Shown here one piece after another: positions 37,245 to 45,945 of a stretch of DNA of 64,000 nucleotides. Source of the DNA: Curvibacter sp. GWA2_64_110 (GTDB lineage Bacteria > Pseudomonadota > Gammaproteobacteria > Burkholderiales > Burkholderiaceae_C); assembly GCA_001797315.1 (NCBI GenBank), contig MGPC01000026.1, forward strand, positions 1 to 64,000, in the 5' to 3' direction. Below the pieces are notes generated by a model that had not been told where the DNA came from, made no database searches, and saw nothing but the letters and a program-made list of their open reading frames with translations. Made by a program: the position numbers and the translations under genes. Position 1 is the first letter of the stretch, and every line of letters begins with the position of its first letter.

Positions 37245-38516
37245 GTGGAAATGACTGAAACCCAAGTCATCAAGCAGCATCTGATCGATCCGGAAATCTG
37301 CATTCGCTGCAATACCTGCGAGGCCACCTGTCCGGTCGCTGCGATCACGCATGACTCGCGCAACTACGTCGTCGATGCTGCCAAGTGCAATCTGTGCATG
37401 GCCTGCATTCCGCCGTGTCCGACCGGCTCGATCGACAACTGGCGCACCATGCCGTCGGTCCGGGCCTACAGCGTGCAGGAACAGCTGGGATGGGATGAAT
37501 TGCCCGCCGAACTGACCGCCGAGCAACTGGCCGAACAGGGCGTGACAGAGGGGGCCGCGGCACCCGAATCCATCGCCCCCATCGCGTCGGCAACAAGTGA
37601 TGCCGCTTTCAACAGCACCCAGTATGGCGCCACACTGCCGCCGTGGTCGGCCGCGCATCCGTATGTCAATCTTTACGGCCCGAAGGCTGCAGAGAAGTCC
37701 ATCACCGCTACCGTGGTCGGCAACGTCCAGGTGACCGAGGTTGGCAAGGACTATGACACGCACCACATCGTGCTCGATTTCGGCTCCATGCCGTTTCCGG
37801 TGCTCGAAGGCCAGTCGATCGGCGTCGTCCCGCCCGGCACGGATGAGCAGGGACGGCCGCACCATGCACGCCAGTATTCGATTGCCAGCCCGCGCAACGG
37901 CGAGCGGCCCGGCTACAACAATGTGTCACTGACCATCAAGCGCGTGCTGGAGGACCACCAGGGCCAGCCGGTACGTGGCGTGGCGTCCAACTACATGTGC
38001 GACCTGCAGGTGGGGGACAAGGTGCAGGTGATCGGCCCGTTCGGCACCAGCTTCCTGATGCCCAACCACCCGAAGAGCCATATCGTGATGATCTGCACCG
38101 GCACCGGCAGTGCGCCGATGCGTGCGATGACCGAATGGCGCCGCCGACTGCGTCAGTCGGGCAAGTTCGAGGGGGGCAAGTTGCTGCTTTTCTTCGGTGC
38201 CCGCACCAAGGAGGAGTTGCCTTACTTCGGGCCTCTGCAGAATCTGCCCAAGGATTTCATCGACATCAATTTCGCGTTTTCTCGCACAACCGGCCAGCCC
38301 AAGCGCTACGTCCAGGATGTACTCCGCGAGCGCATGGCCGACCTTGCCTTGTTATTGGCCGATCCCAATACCTACTTTTATGTTTGCGGCCTCAAGAGCA
38401 TGGAAGAAGGTGTGGTGCTGGCTCTGCGTGACATCGCGCAGCAGGCCGGGCTGGACTGGGAGCGCCTGGGGGCCGAGCTCAAGCGCGAAGGGCGCCTGCA
38501 TCTGGAAACCTATTGA
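37245..38516 (+). CDS. boxA: Benzoyl-CoA 2,3-epoxidase, reductase subunit
   Basis: A 423-residue iron-sulfur flavoprotein passing electrons from NADPH to BoxB. The N-terminal ferredoxin domain has two 4Fe-4S motifs, [13 protein letters not shown] and [13 protein letters not shown]; an acidic linker follows (about 90-140); the C-terminal FNR-like part shows [18 protein letters not shown] (FAD) and [14 protein letters not shown] plus [11 protein letters not shown] (NADPH). The GTG at 37245 has GAGGAAG at proper distance; ATG at 37251 is the alternative. Confidence 0.94.
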   Translation: MEMTETQVIKQHLIDPEICIRCNTCEATCPVAAITHDSRNYVVDAAKCNLCMACIPPCPTGSIDNWRTMPSVRAYSVQEQLGWDELPAELTAEQLAEQGVTEGAAAPESIAPIASATSDAAFNSTQYGATLPPWSAAHPYVNLYGPKAAEKSITATVVGNVQVTEVGKDYDTHHIVLDFGSMPFPVLEGQSIGVVPPGTDEQGRPHHARQYSIASPRNGERPGYNNVSLTIKRVLEDHQGQPVRGVASNYMCDLQVGDKVQVIGPFGTSFLMPNHPKSHIVMICTGTGSAPMRAMTEWRRRLRQSGKFEGGKLLLFFGARTKEELPYFGPLQNLPKDFIDINFAFSRTTGQPKRYVQDVLRERMADLALLLADPNTYFYVCGLKSMEEGVVLALRDIAQQAGLDWERLGAELKREGRLHLETY

Positions 38517-38559
38517 CGGCCTGGGTCCCGGGCGCGCTCCCGAATAGAGGAATGAGAAC

Positions 38560-39366
38560 ATGAACACCACGCAGCAGACGCTGCGCATCAATACCCGTGC
38601 CCGCGGTGTGGCGCAGGTGACGATGGCCCGTCCGGACGTCTTCAACGCTTTCGATGAGACCATGATCGGTGAGCTTGACGCTGCCTTTGCCCAACTGGAA
38701 GCGGACGATGGCGTGCGCGTCATCGTGCTCGCTGGTGAGGGCCGGCATTTCAGCGCCGGCGCTGATCTTCAATGGATGCAGCGCGCGAGCCAGGCCAGCC
38801 ACACCTGGAACCTGGATGATGCGCGGCGCTTTGCCGGCATGCTGGCGCGCATTGATGCCTGCGCCAAGCCGACCGTGGCGCGCATACAGGGTGCAGCGCT
38901 GGGCGGTGGTGTCGGCCTGACCTGTGTTTGCGACATCGCAGTCGCCGCCGACAATGCCAGCTTTTCGGTCAGCGAGGCCCGGTTCGGCATCCTGCCCTCG
39001 GTCATCGGCCCCTATGTCACGAATGCGGTTGGCAAGCGCCAGGCCCGGCGCTTGGCACTGTCCACCGCGCGCATCGGTTCTGCCGAGGCCTTGAGCATGG
39101 GCCTTGTGCAGCAGGTGGTTCCCGTCGAGCAACTTGACGGCGCCATCGACGCCGTGGTCAGTGATCTGCTGGCTGGCGGCCCGAATGCACAGCGCGAAAT
39201 CAAGCAGCTGTTCTCGCAACTGCAGGTGGGGCCAGTGACGGCTGAAGTGCGGGAACTCACGGCGCAGACCATCGCCCGTGTGCGCGGGACGGCGGAGGCA
39301 CGTGAGGGGTTTGACGCATTCCTGCAGAAGCGGCTTGCAGGTTGGAATCCCGGCCATGAGTCTTGA
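38560..39366 (+). CDS. Enoyl-CoA hydratase/isomerase family protein
   Basis: A 268-residue crotonase-fold enzyme with oxyanion segments HFSAGADLQWMQRA and QGAALGGGVGLTCVCDIAVAA; the segment SEARFGILPSVIGPYV holds the conserved Glu. Likely acts on 3,4-dehydroadipyl-CoA (isomerisation and hydration) after BoxD. Overlaps the dehydrogenase gene by 11 bases. Confidence 0.88.
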   Translation: MNTTQQTLRINTRARGVAQVTMARPDVFNAFDETMIGELDAAFAQLEADDGVRVIVLAGEGRHFSAGADLQWMQRASQASHTWNLDDARRFAGMLARIDACAKPTVARIQGAALGGGVGLTCVCDIAVAADNASFSVSEARFGILPSVIGPYVTNAVGKRQARRLALSTARIGSAEALSMGLVQQVVPVEQLDGAIDAVVSDLLAGGPNAQREIKQLFSQLQVGPVTAEVRELTAQTIARVRGTAEAREGFDAFLQKRLAGWNPGHES

Positions 39367-40888
39367 TCTGCGCCAGGCCCCGGTGCTGGTGGTCGGGGCA
39401 GGCATCATGGGCGCAGGCATTGCGCAAGTCGCGGCACAAGCCGGACATGCCGTGAAGCTTTTTGATATGCGCCCTGGCGCTGCGGCCGATGCCCTGGACA
39501 AGTTGAAGACTGTGTTTGACGGCCTGGTCGCTCGGGGCAAGCTGTCTGCCATGGAGGGCGAAGCGACGCTTGAGCGCATCACGCCCATTGCGGCGCTGGA
39601 CGAGGCGCGCGGGGTGAAGCTGGTGGTCGAGGCCATCGTGGAGAAACTGGAGGCCAAGCGCTCGCTGTTCCAGCAGCTTCAAGCTCTGCTGGAAGAGGGC
39701 GCGGTGCTCGCCACCAACACGTCATCGATCTCCGTCACCGCGATCGCCAACGGCTTGCGACATCCGGGGCGCCTGGTAGGCATGCATTTCTTCAACCCGG
39801 TGCCCTTGATGAAGCTGGTGGAAGTGGTTTCAGGCCTGCAGACCGACAGCAGCGTCGCCGCAGCAGTCTTCGAACTCGGCAAGGCCTGGGGCAAGGTGCC
39901 GGTGCATGCCAAGAGCACGCCGGGCTTCATTGTCAACCGCATCGCGCGGCCCTATTACGCCGAGACGCTGGCGCTGCTTCTGGAACAGGCGGCCGCGCCG
40001 CAGGTGCTGGATGCGTGCCTCAAGGCCGCAGGCTTTCGCATGGGGCCTTGCGAACTGATGGACCTGATCGGGCACGACACCAATTTTGCGGTGACGAACT
40101 CGGTTTACGACGCCAATTTTTTCGACAAGCGCTTCGTGCCCTCGCTGCTGCAGGCCGAGATGGTGGCGGGAGGCCTGCTCGGCCGCAAGAGCGGGCGTGG
40201 CTTCTATGCTTATCCGCAAGGTGCGCCTGCCTTGCCAGAGGCCGTGCACGAGGCCCCAGCCGCGGCGCATGACGTCACGGTGCATGGCGACGGCCCTCTG
40301 GCCGATCTGCTGGCGGCGGCTGCGGGACAACTGGCCGCACAAGGTTGTGGATTAGCGCGGGATCGCAAGAGCACCTGGACAGGTCTGCGTATCGACGGCG
40401 CGTGTCTCGTGCTCACCGATGGGCGCACGGCCCGGCAAACCGCCTCCGACATGGGGGTGGCCAACGTGACTGTGTTTGACTGGCCTGTTGCGTTATCCGT
40501 TCCATCGGGTGCCGCGTTGGCCTATGCCGTGGCGCCTGGCGCTACAGAAGCCTGGCACGCCCAATCAGCGGCGTGGCTGGCTGCGCTCGGCTTCAGTCCG
40601 CTGCAGCTGGCCGATGCACCCGGCTTGGTGGTGGCGCGCACCATAGCCATGCTCATCAACGAAGGCGCCGACGCCGTGCTGCAAGGCGTGTGCAGTCCTG
40701 ATGCGGCCGATGCCGCCATGAAGCTTGGCGTGAATTACCCGGCCGGTCCCTTCGAATGGCTTGCCCGCTGGGGCACACCCGCCGTCATCGGTGTGCTGGA
40801 ATCACTGGACGGGGTGTATCGCGGCGAACGCTACCGGGTCAGCCCCTGGTTGAGGGCTGCCCGACCGATCGCGGGAGGCCCGGCATGA
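39356..40888 (+). CDS. paaH: 3-hydroxyacyl-CoA dehydrogenase, PaaH type
   Basis: A 510-residue NAD-dependent dehydrogenase. Rossmann motif VVGAGIMGAGIAQVAAQAG at the N-terminus; catalytic region GMHFFNPVPLMKLVEVV; second domain KSTPGFIVNRIARPYYAE. The long C-terminal half with a second 3HCDH C-domain (DAPGLVVARTIAMLINEG) matches PaaH/PaaC of phenylacetate degradation. Expected substrate is 3-hydroxyadipyl-CoA, common to the box and phenylacetate routes. The beta-ketoadipyl-CoA thiolase is not in this operon. Confidence 0.9.
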   Translation: MSLDLRQAPVLVVGAGIMGAGIAQVAAQAGHAVKLFDMRPGAAADALDKLKTVFDGLVARGKLSAMEGEATLERITPIAALDEARGVKLVVEAIVEKLEAKRSLFQQLQALLEEGAVLATNTSSISVTAIANGLRHPGRLVGMHFFNPVPLMKLVEVVSGLQTDSSVAAAVFELGKAWGKVPVHAKSTPGFIVNRIARPYYAETLALLLEQAAAPQVLDACLKAAGFRMGPCELMDLIGHDTNFAVTNSVYDANFFDKRFVPSLLQAEMVAGGLLGRKSGRGFYAYPQGAPALPEAVHEAPAAAHDVTVHGDGPLADLLAAAAGQLAAQGCGLARDRKSTWTGLRIDGACLVLTDGRTARQTASDMGVANVTVFDWPVALSVPSGAALAYAVAPGATEAWHAQSAAWLAALGFSPLQLADAPGLVVARTIAMLINEGADAVLQGVCSPDAADAAMKLGVNYPAGPFEWLARWGTPAVIGVLESLDGVYRGERYRVSPWLRAARPIAGGPA

Positions 40889-41343
40889 AGTTCGCCGATT
40901 TCCGTCACGGGCAGGTCATCGAAGCCGGCCCGCGCGAGGTAAGCCAGGCCGAGATACTGCAGTTTGCCGGCGCCTACGACCCGCAGTGGTTTCACACTGA
41001 CGCGGACGCCGCTGCCGGTGGCCGCTTCGGCGGTCTGATCGCCAGCGGCTGGCATACCTGCGCCATTGCCATGCGGCTGGTGGCCGATGCCGCCTTGAAG
41101 GATTCGGAGTCCTTTGCCTCTCCCGGGCTGGCCTACGTGAAGTGGCCAAGTCCCGTGAGACCGGGGGATGTCTTGAATCTGCGGGCGACTGTCTTGGACA
41201 CCAGACGATCGCGGCAACGGCCTGATCTGGGCATTCTGCGCTGGCGTTGGCAACTCATCAACTCGGCCGATGCTGAAGTACTGGACCTTGAAGCCACCAG
41301 TCTTTTCGACCTCGCGAACAGTCCTGCCGCTGCGATCCGCTGA
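40885..41343 (+). CDS. MaoC family dehydratase
   Basis: A 152-residue hot-dog protein with the hydratase-2 motif YDPQWFHTDADAAAGGRFGG and the downstream ASGWHTCAI. Start overlaps the paaH stop (ATGA). As the last gene of the rightward box operon it probably handles an R-specific hydration of the ring-cleavage products, but it could be accessory. Family identity is clear, substrate is not. Confidence 0.87.
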   Translation: MKFADFRHGQVIEAGPREVSQAEILQFAGAYDPQWFHTDADAAAGGRFGGLIASGWHTCAIAMRLVADAALKDSESFASPGLAYVKWPSPVRPGDVLNLRATVLDTRRSRQRPDLGILRWRWQLINSADAEVLDLEATSLFDLANSPAAAIR

Positions 41344-41528
41344 AATGGATTGTGGCCGGTTTATCGGCTCACGATCTTCTGCGGCGGGGCTCCGTTCTTA
41401 CCGCCGTCGACCAGTCATCTGGAAAGCCGGCATTCCATTTCCATCCCGTGTTTGAAATCGAGGGTCGGCCGAGGTCGCATGCCGACGCTTGATAACGGTA
41501 TGATCACGGCCTGAAGAACGCAGTGCTT

Positions 41529-41565
41529 CGCAGGTTATTTCAAAAACGATAGCGCGAAACCTGCG
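41529..41565. repeat. Inverted repeat just upstream of tRNA-Arg
   Basis: CGCAGGTT (41529-41536) and AACCTGCG (41558-41565) with a 21-nt loop, ending 11 bp before the tRNA. It lies in a 233-bp gap after the MaoC gene that holds no supported gene. If the region is an inserted element this is where its right end would be. Confidence 0.4.
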
Positions 41566-41576
41566 CCCATCAATGT

Positions 41577-41653
41577 CTGCCCGTAGCTCAGTTGGATAGA
41601 GCAACAGCCTTCTAAGCTGTGGGTCGGGGGTTCGATCCCCTCCGGGCAGGCCA
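41577..41653 (+). tRNA. tRNA-Arg(UCU)
   Basis: 77-nt cloverleaf: acceptor CTGCCCG/CGGGCAG, D-stem GCTC/GAGC, anticodon stem ACAGC/GCTGT with loop CTTCTAA (anticodon TCT at 41611-41613), T-arm with TTCGATC, encoded CCA. Its 5' 32 nt recur at 17621. Confidence 0.96.
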
Positions 41654-41770
41654 GCTTTTCCAAGGGAAACGACATCATGCCTGCTCTCTCCGCGTTTCAG
41701 GCGTAGCCGTAGCGTAGCCAGAGACATTCCAACCTGGAAGCCCCAGTCTGCAAGCCTTCCGGTCTGGCTT

Positions 41771-43009
41771 TCACCAAATTCCGATTTCTTTGCGTGGAGA
41801 TTCCGTTTCATGGAATTCTCTACTTCCGGCTGGCTCGAGTTTTCGAGAGGGCTTCACATGATCTGTCTGCGTCGCCAAAACAAGATAGTCGGCCTTCTTC
41901 TGCATGTCGTCATCCGAGTCGGTAAAGTGAGCTGCAATGGCTTTGAATTTCTCGGCGATTGACAAGAAGGCATCCACGATGTCCGGATCGAAATGACGCC
42001 CTTTGCCTTCAGTGATGATCTCCACCGCCTTTTCATGCGGCATGCCTTCTTTGTAAACTCGTCGGCTGATGATGGCGTCATAAACATCAGCCAACGCCAT
42101 AAGCCGCGCCGAAATCGGGATTTCTTCCCCGGCAAGTCCTTGCGGATAGCCGGAGCCATCCCATTTTTCTTGATGGGAGTAGGCAATCTCTTTTGCGATT
42201 GTCAAAAAATCCAATTTGCAGCCCAATTGGCTTTCGGCGTATTCGATCGCCTCGCGCCCCAAGGTTGTATGGGTCTTCATGATTTCCATTTCGGCGGGCG
42301 TGAAGCGGCCAGGTTTGAGCAAGATTCGATCGGGGATACCTATTTTTCCAATGTCATGCAACGGCGCTGATTTGAACAACAGGTCAATCGCGCTGTCTGT
42401 CAGATGATCGGAAAAGCGCGGATGGGATTGCAATTGCTTGCTCAAGGCCTGCACGTAATGCTGTGTGCGGCGGATATGATTTCCAGTTTCCGTATCTCGT
42501 GTCTGAGCCAACGAGGTCATGGCGAGAATGGTGGCGTCTTGCACGGCGGCGATTTCTCCCGTCCGTTTCGCAACAGCCTCTTCCAGCTGCTCGTTGATCA
42601 AGCGGACGAGATCAATGTTTGCACGACGTGCTATCTGGGCTTTTACCCGCGCCGTGAGAATGGCTGGATTGATCGGCAAAGGGATGTAGTCGTCTGCGCC
42701 GCACGCAAACCCCTTCAAGGTCTTTTCATCGGTGGTGGCGTCATCGAAAAGAATGACGGGAATGCTCCAGGTGGATGGATCGTCTTTCAACTGGCGACAG
42801 ATCGCATGCCCTTCGTTGCCGTGCAAATTGATGTCCAGAAAAATCAAATCCGCAGCAGATGCTTGGCTGGCAATTTGCATCAAATCGGCATCATGATCAA
42901 TTGTCTCAATGTCGTAGATTTCACGGAGCAACGAAGCGATTCCGAAGTTGCAGGCCACGGGCGTATTTGTCAGCAGGACAGAAGGCTTGTTGGCAGGGAA
43001 TAGATCCAT
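41771..43009 (-). CDS. Response regulator with HD-GYP phosphodiesterase output
   Basis: A 412-residue protein. Receiver domain at about 8-120, with the phosphoacceptor Asp in LIFLDINLHG and the conserved Lys position replaced (YIPLPINP instead of KP). The HD-GYP domain at about 165-360 is intact: HDIGKIGIPDRIL, then HQEKWDGSGYPQGLAGEEIP and ALADVYDAI. It should hydrolyse cyclic-di-GMP. Start ATG 43009 follows the kinase stop by 2 bp; ATG 43051 is an alternative with a 40-bp overlap. Last gene of the five-gene kinase locus. Confidence 0.88.
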   Translation of the reverse strand: MDLFPANKPSVLLTNTPVACNFGIASLLREIYDIETIDHDADLMQIASQASAADLIFLDINLHGNEGHAICRQLKDDPSTWSIPVILFDDATTDEKTLKGFACGADDYIPLPINPAILTARVKAQIARRANIDLVRLINEQLEEAVAKRTGEIAAVQDATILAMTSLAQTRDTETGNHIRRTQHYVQALSKQLQSHPRFSDHLTDSAIDLLFKSAPLHDIGKIGIPDRILLKPGRFTPAEMEIMKTHTTLGREAIEYAESQLGCKLDFLTIAKEIAYSHQEKWDGSGYPQGLAGEEIPISARLMALADVYDAIISRRVYKEGMPHEKAVEIITEGKGRHFDPDIVDAFLSIAEKFKAIAAHFTDSDDDMQKKADYLVLATQTDHVKPSRKLEPAGSREFHETESPRKEIGIW

Positions 43010-43011
43010 GA

Positions 43012-45945
43012 CTATGCTGTCCGTCGAGTTTCGCGGGAGAGTGATTGCCATGAAGCTTCACCCGCGGAATTTTCCGATCCCGGGTCGTTGGCAGCAGGGA
43101 AAAATAGCGTGACCAATGTGCCTTTGCCCAGAATGCTGCTGATCTCGACCTTGCCACGGTGAATGTCCATGATTTCTTTGGTGATGCTCATGCCTAAGCC
43201 GGTGCCTTGGACCTTGCCGGAAGTGTCGGCCCGGTAGAAGCGCTCAAACACCCGCTCCAGTTGCTCTTCTGTCATGCCGATACCTTGATCCTGGATAGAG
43301 ATGCCAACGAAGGAATGGCTGTTTGTTGCAGGAGGGGGGGAGAGGACAATCCTTACGTCGGTGCCGGGCGGAGAATACTTGTAGGCATTGGAAAGCACAT
43401 TCAAGATGGCTTGCCTTGCTTTTCCCTGATCGGCCATGCAATAAGCGACAGATGATTCAACTTGGGGCGCTGTCCGTCCAGCCGGCGGAATGAATTCAGA
43501 AACAATCTCTTCGACAAGTTGCTGCAGGTTCAGTTTTTCAATGACGAAATCCATGCCTTTGCGTGATTCAATTCGCGCCAGATCCAACAATTCATTCAAA
43601 ATTTCCGTCATCCGGCGCGACTGCGTGAGAATGATGTTCAGGAATTCCTTCTGCTCAGCCTCATTCAGTTTCTGAGAGAGCAGAACTTCGGAAAATCCTA
43701 ATATGCCCGCCATCGGCGTTCGCAACTCATGGGCGGCGGTGGAAAGGAATTCCGTTTTCATCTCTTCCACAAGGGTTTCGTAGGTGACATCACGCAGGTA
43801 AAGGATCTGCGATACCGAATCGGCTTCGCTTGTCATTAGATTGACGTAGAGGACCCGCCGGGACGGCGGCTTGAGTTCGATTCGCGTATGTTCTTCGTCA
43901 GCCTGCGTTCTTGGTTTGCGCAGCGTCGTCATGTCTGGCATGCATCTCGATGTGGTGCACAGTTCGTTTATTTTTTTGACGAACTCATCCTCGGAAAGTC
44001 CAATGACTGCGCCAGAAGACAGCCCGATGAGACGCTCAAATGCCGGATTGACATATTTCACGCGCAATTCACGGTCAAAGGAAATAAAGGCATCCGGACT
44101 CAATGAGAAGATGGCATCCAATTGTTGAGTTCGATCCTCTACCTGCGCCTGAGAAAAACGCTGTTCGGTAATGTCAGAAGCTGAGCCCGTGACTCGGACG
44201 ACCCGACCCTCCTGGTCGCGTGATGCGCGCCCCCTGATCAGCATCCATTTGTAGTGCCCATCTTTGCATCGCAAGCGGATTTCGATACGGTAAAAATCCG
44301 ATTGGCCTTTGAAATGCAATAAAAGCGCCTGATGTGCTTCGTCCATGTCATTGGGATGTACATAGGAAATCCAATCCTGCAAGGTGATATCGGGTTTATC
44401 ACTTTCATATTCCAGCAGAACGAGCAGACGTCCAGAAACGTACATGTTCCCGGTCATGACATTCCAGTCCCAAATACCTTCGTTTGAGCCCGTAATGGCA
44501 CGATTCCAGCGGTCCTCGCTTTCTGTCAGGGCCTGCACGGCGTTCATCTTGGCTGTCACGTCTTGAGCGGTACCTGATAGCCGGACAGCACGGCCGTCGG
44601 CGTCCCGTTCCATCACCTTGCTCATCAGGTTGATCCACACCCAGCCTCCTGATTTGTGGCGAAGACGGAATTCGCTCTGGAAGTATTCGGTTTCCGCCTT
44701 GAGGTGTTGCCGCAGAGCGGCAGTAAATGCAGGCAGATCATCCGAGTGCATGAGAGAAACAAACGCGTCTTTCCCGTAGCTAATTTCACCAGCTTGAAAG
44801 CCGATCAGCTCGGGGAGCTGGACATTGCTGGTGAATTTTTCTTCACGTAAATTCCAGTCCCATGCCCCCAGTGCCCCGCCATTCAGCGCCAGTTCCAGGT
44901 GTTCTTGACTGTCACGTAATTCGGTCGCCATGCGACGCCGTTGAGTCAGTTCCCTGTACAGGCGCAAGGTATAAAACGAGAGGCCTGTTGCTCCGGCCAG
45001 CAGAAGCAGGCAAAGCGCCGTGGTCTGCACGATCAGCGCATTCCTGCTGGGCGTGGACATGGCCAGCAAGGCGTTGGTGGCCATGCCGGTGATGACCACC
45101 AGCGGATAGCCCGCTATTTTTCTGTATGTGTAAACGCGTTCAACCCCGTCTACGGGGGAGCGTCCAGTGTATGACCCATTGACTTTACCCTCGCCAATGA
45201 GCTGCAGGATGGGCGATTGGGACATGAGTCTGCCCAGTGATGCTTGACCGTCTACCTGTCGTGTCCGGATCACGCCATCCAGACCGATAAGAGTCGCCAC
45301 GCTTTGTGGGGGCAAGTTGAGATCGGAATAGAAGCGGGCGAAATAGTCGGTATCGATCGATACCACTGCAACGCCACCAAAGCTTCCGTCGGGCAAGTTG
45401 ATGCGCCGGGTCAGCTGGATTGACCATTTCCCGGACGCTCGCCCCAAAACCGGCTTGGAGACAAACAACTCCCCTGTGTCAGCGGTGATGTGCACCCTGA
45501 AATGCTCGCGATCTGACAGATTCAGCCCTTTTTTGAAAGGGATATTGCTCAGCTGGAAGATGCCGCGTGCGTCGATGATTCCGAGCTGGGCAAACAGGCT
45601 GCTATCAATGACGCCCTGATGGACCATGGCCTTGAGGTCGAGCTTGTTGCCTTCAGCCGCGTAGCGTGCCATCATGAAACGCAGGGACTGATCGGCGGCA
45701 CGAAACGTTCGCAAGGCATGCTCTTCGCTGACCCGGGCCAGGCTGGCCAGCATACCGTTGACCCCAGACCGTTGCTGCGCTTGGATGTTCTTCAGCTGGA
45801 GATAGCTGAAAGCCACCACGGCGCAGATCAACAGCGCGGCAGACACCCAGATGACAGCAATATGAAAATAGTGCCTCGATGCAGATGAGATTTGTTCTGG
45901 ATTGCTTGCGCTATTTGTCGCGTGCCTGGAGACCGTTTCTTTCAT
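43012..45945 (-). CDS. Membrane PAS-domain sensor histidine kinase
   Basis: A 977-residue kinase. Membrane segments near 24-48 and 300-325 bracket an extracytoplasmic sensor of about 250 residues; three PAS domains follow (about 350-710). HisKA has the phosphoacceptor H739 in STAAHELRTPMAGIL; the ATPase domain has the N-box VLSNAYKYSPPGTD, G1 DQGIGMTEEQL and G2 GTGLGMSITKEI. No receiver is fused. Its catalytic core closely resembles the kinase at 51851. Start overlaps the stop of the GGDEF-EAL gene (ATGA). Confidence 0.9.
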   Translation of the reverse strand: MKETVSRHATNSASNPEQISSASRHYFHIAVIWVSAALLICAVVAFSYLQLKNIQAQQRSGVNGMLASLARVSEEHALRTFRAADQSLRFMMARYAAEGNKLDLKAMVHQGVIDSSLFAQLGIIDARGIFQLSNIPFKKGLNLSDREHFRVHITADTGELFVSKPVLGRASGKWSIQLTRRINLPDGSFGGVAVVSIDTDYFARFYSDLNLPPQSVATLIGLDGVIRTRQVDGQASLGRLMSQSPILQLIGEGKVNGSYTGRSPVDGVERVYTYRKIAGYPLVVITGMATNALLAMSTPSRNALIVQTTALCLLLLAGATGLSFYTLRLYRELTQRRRMATELRDSQEHLELALNGGALGAWDWNLREEKFTSNVQLPELIGFQAGEISYGKDAFVSLMHSDDLPAFTAALRQHLKAETEYFQSEFRLRHKSGGWVWINLMSKVMERDADGRAVRLSGTAQDVTAKMNAVQALTESEDRWNRAITGSNEGIWDWNVMTGNMYVSGRLLVLLEYESDKPDITLQDWISYVHPNDMDEAHQALLLHFKGQSDFYRIEIRLRCKDGHYKWMLIRGRASRDQEGRVVRVTGSASDITEQRFSQAQVEDRTQQLDAIFSLSPDAFISFDRELRVKYVNPAFERLIGLSSGAVIGLSEDEFVKKINELCTTSRCMPDMTTLRKPRTQADEEHTRIELKPPSRRVLYVNLMTSEADSVSQILYLRDVTYETLVEEMKTEFLSTAAHELRTPMAGILGFSEVLLSQKLNEAEQKEFLNIILTQSRRMTEILNELLDLARIESRKGMDFVIEKLNLQQLVEEIVSEFIPPAGRTAPQVESSVAYCMADQGKARQAILNVLSNAYKYSPPGTDVRIVLSPPPATNSHSFVGISIQDQGIGMTEEQLERVFERFYRADTSGKVQGTGLGMSITKEIMDIHRGKVEISSILGKGTLVTLFFPAANDPGSENSAGEASWQSLSRETRRTA

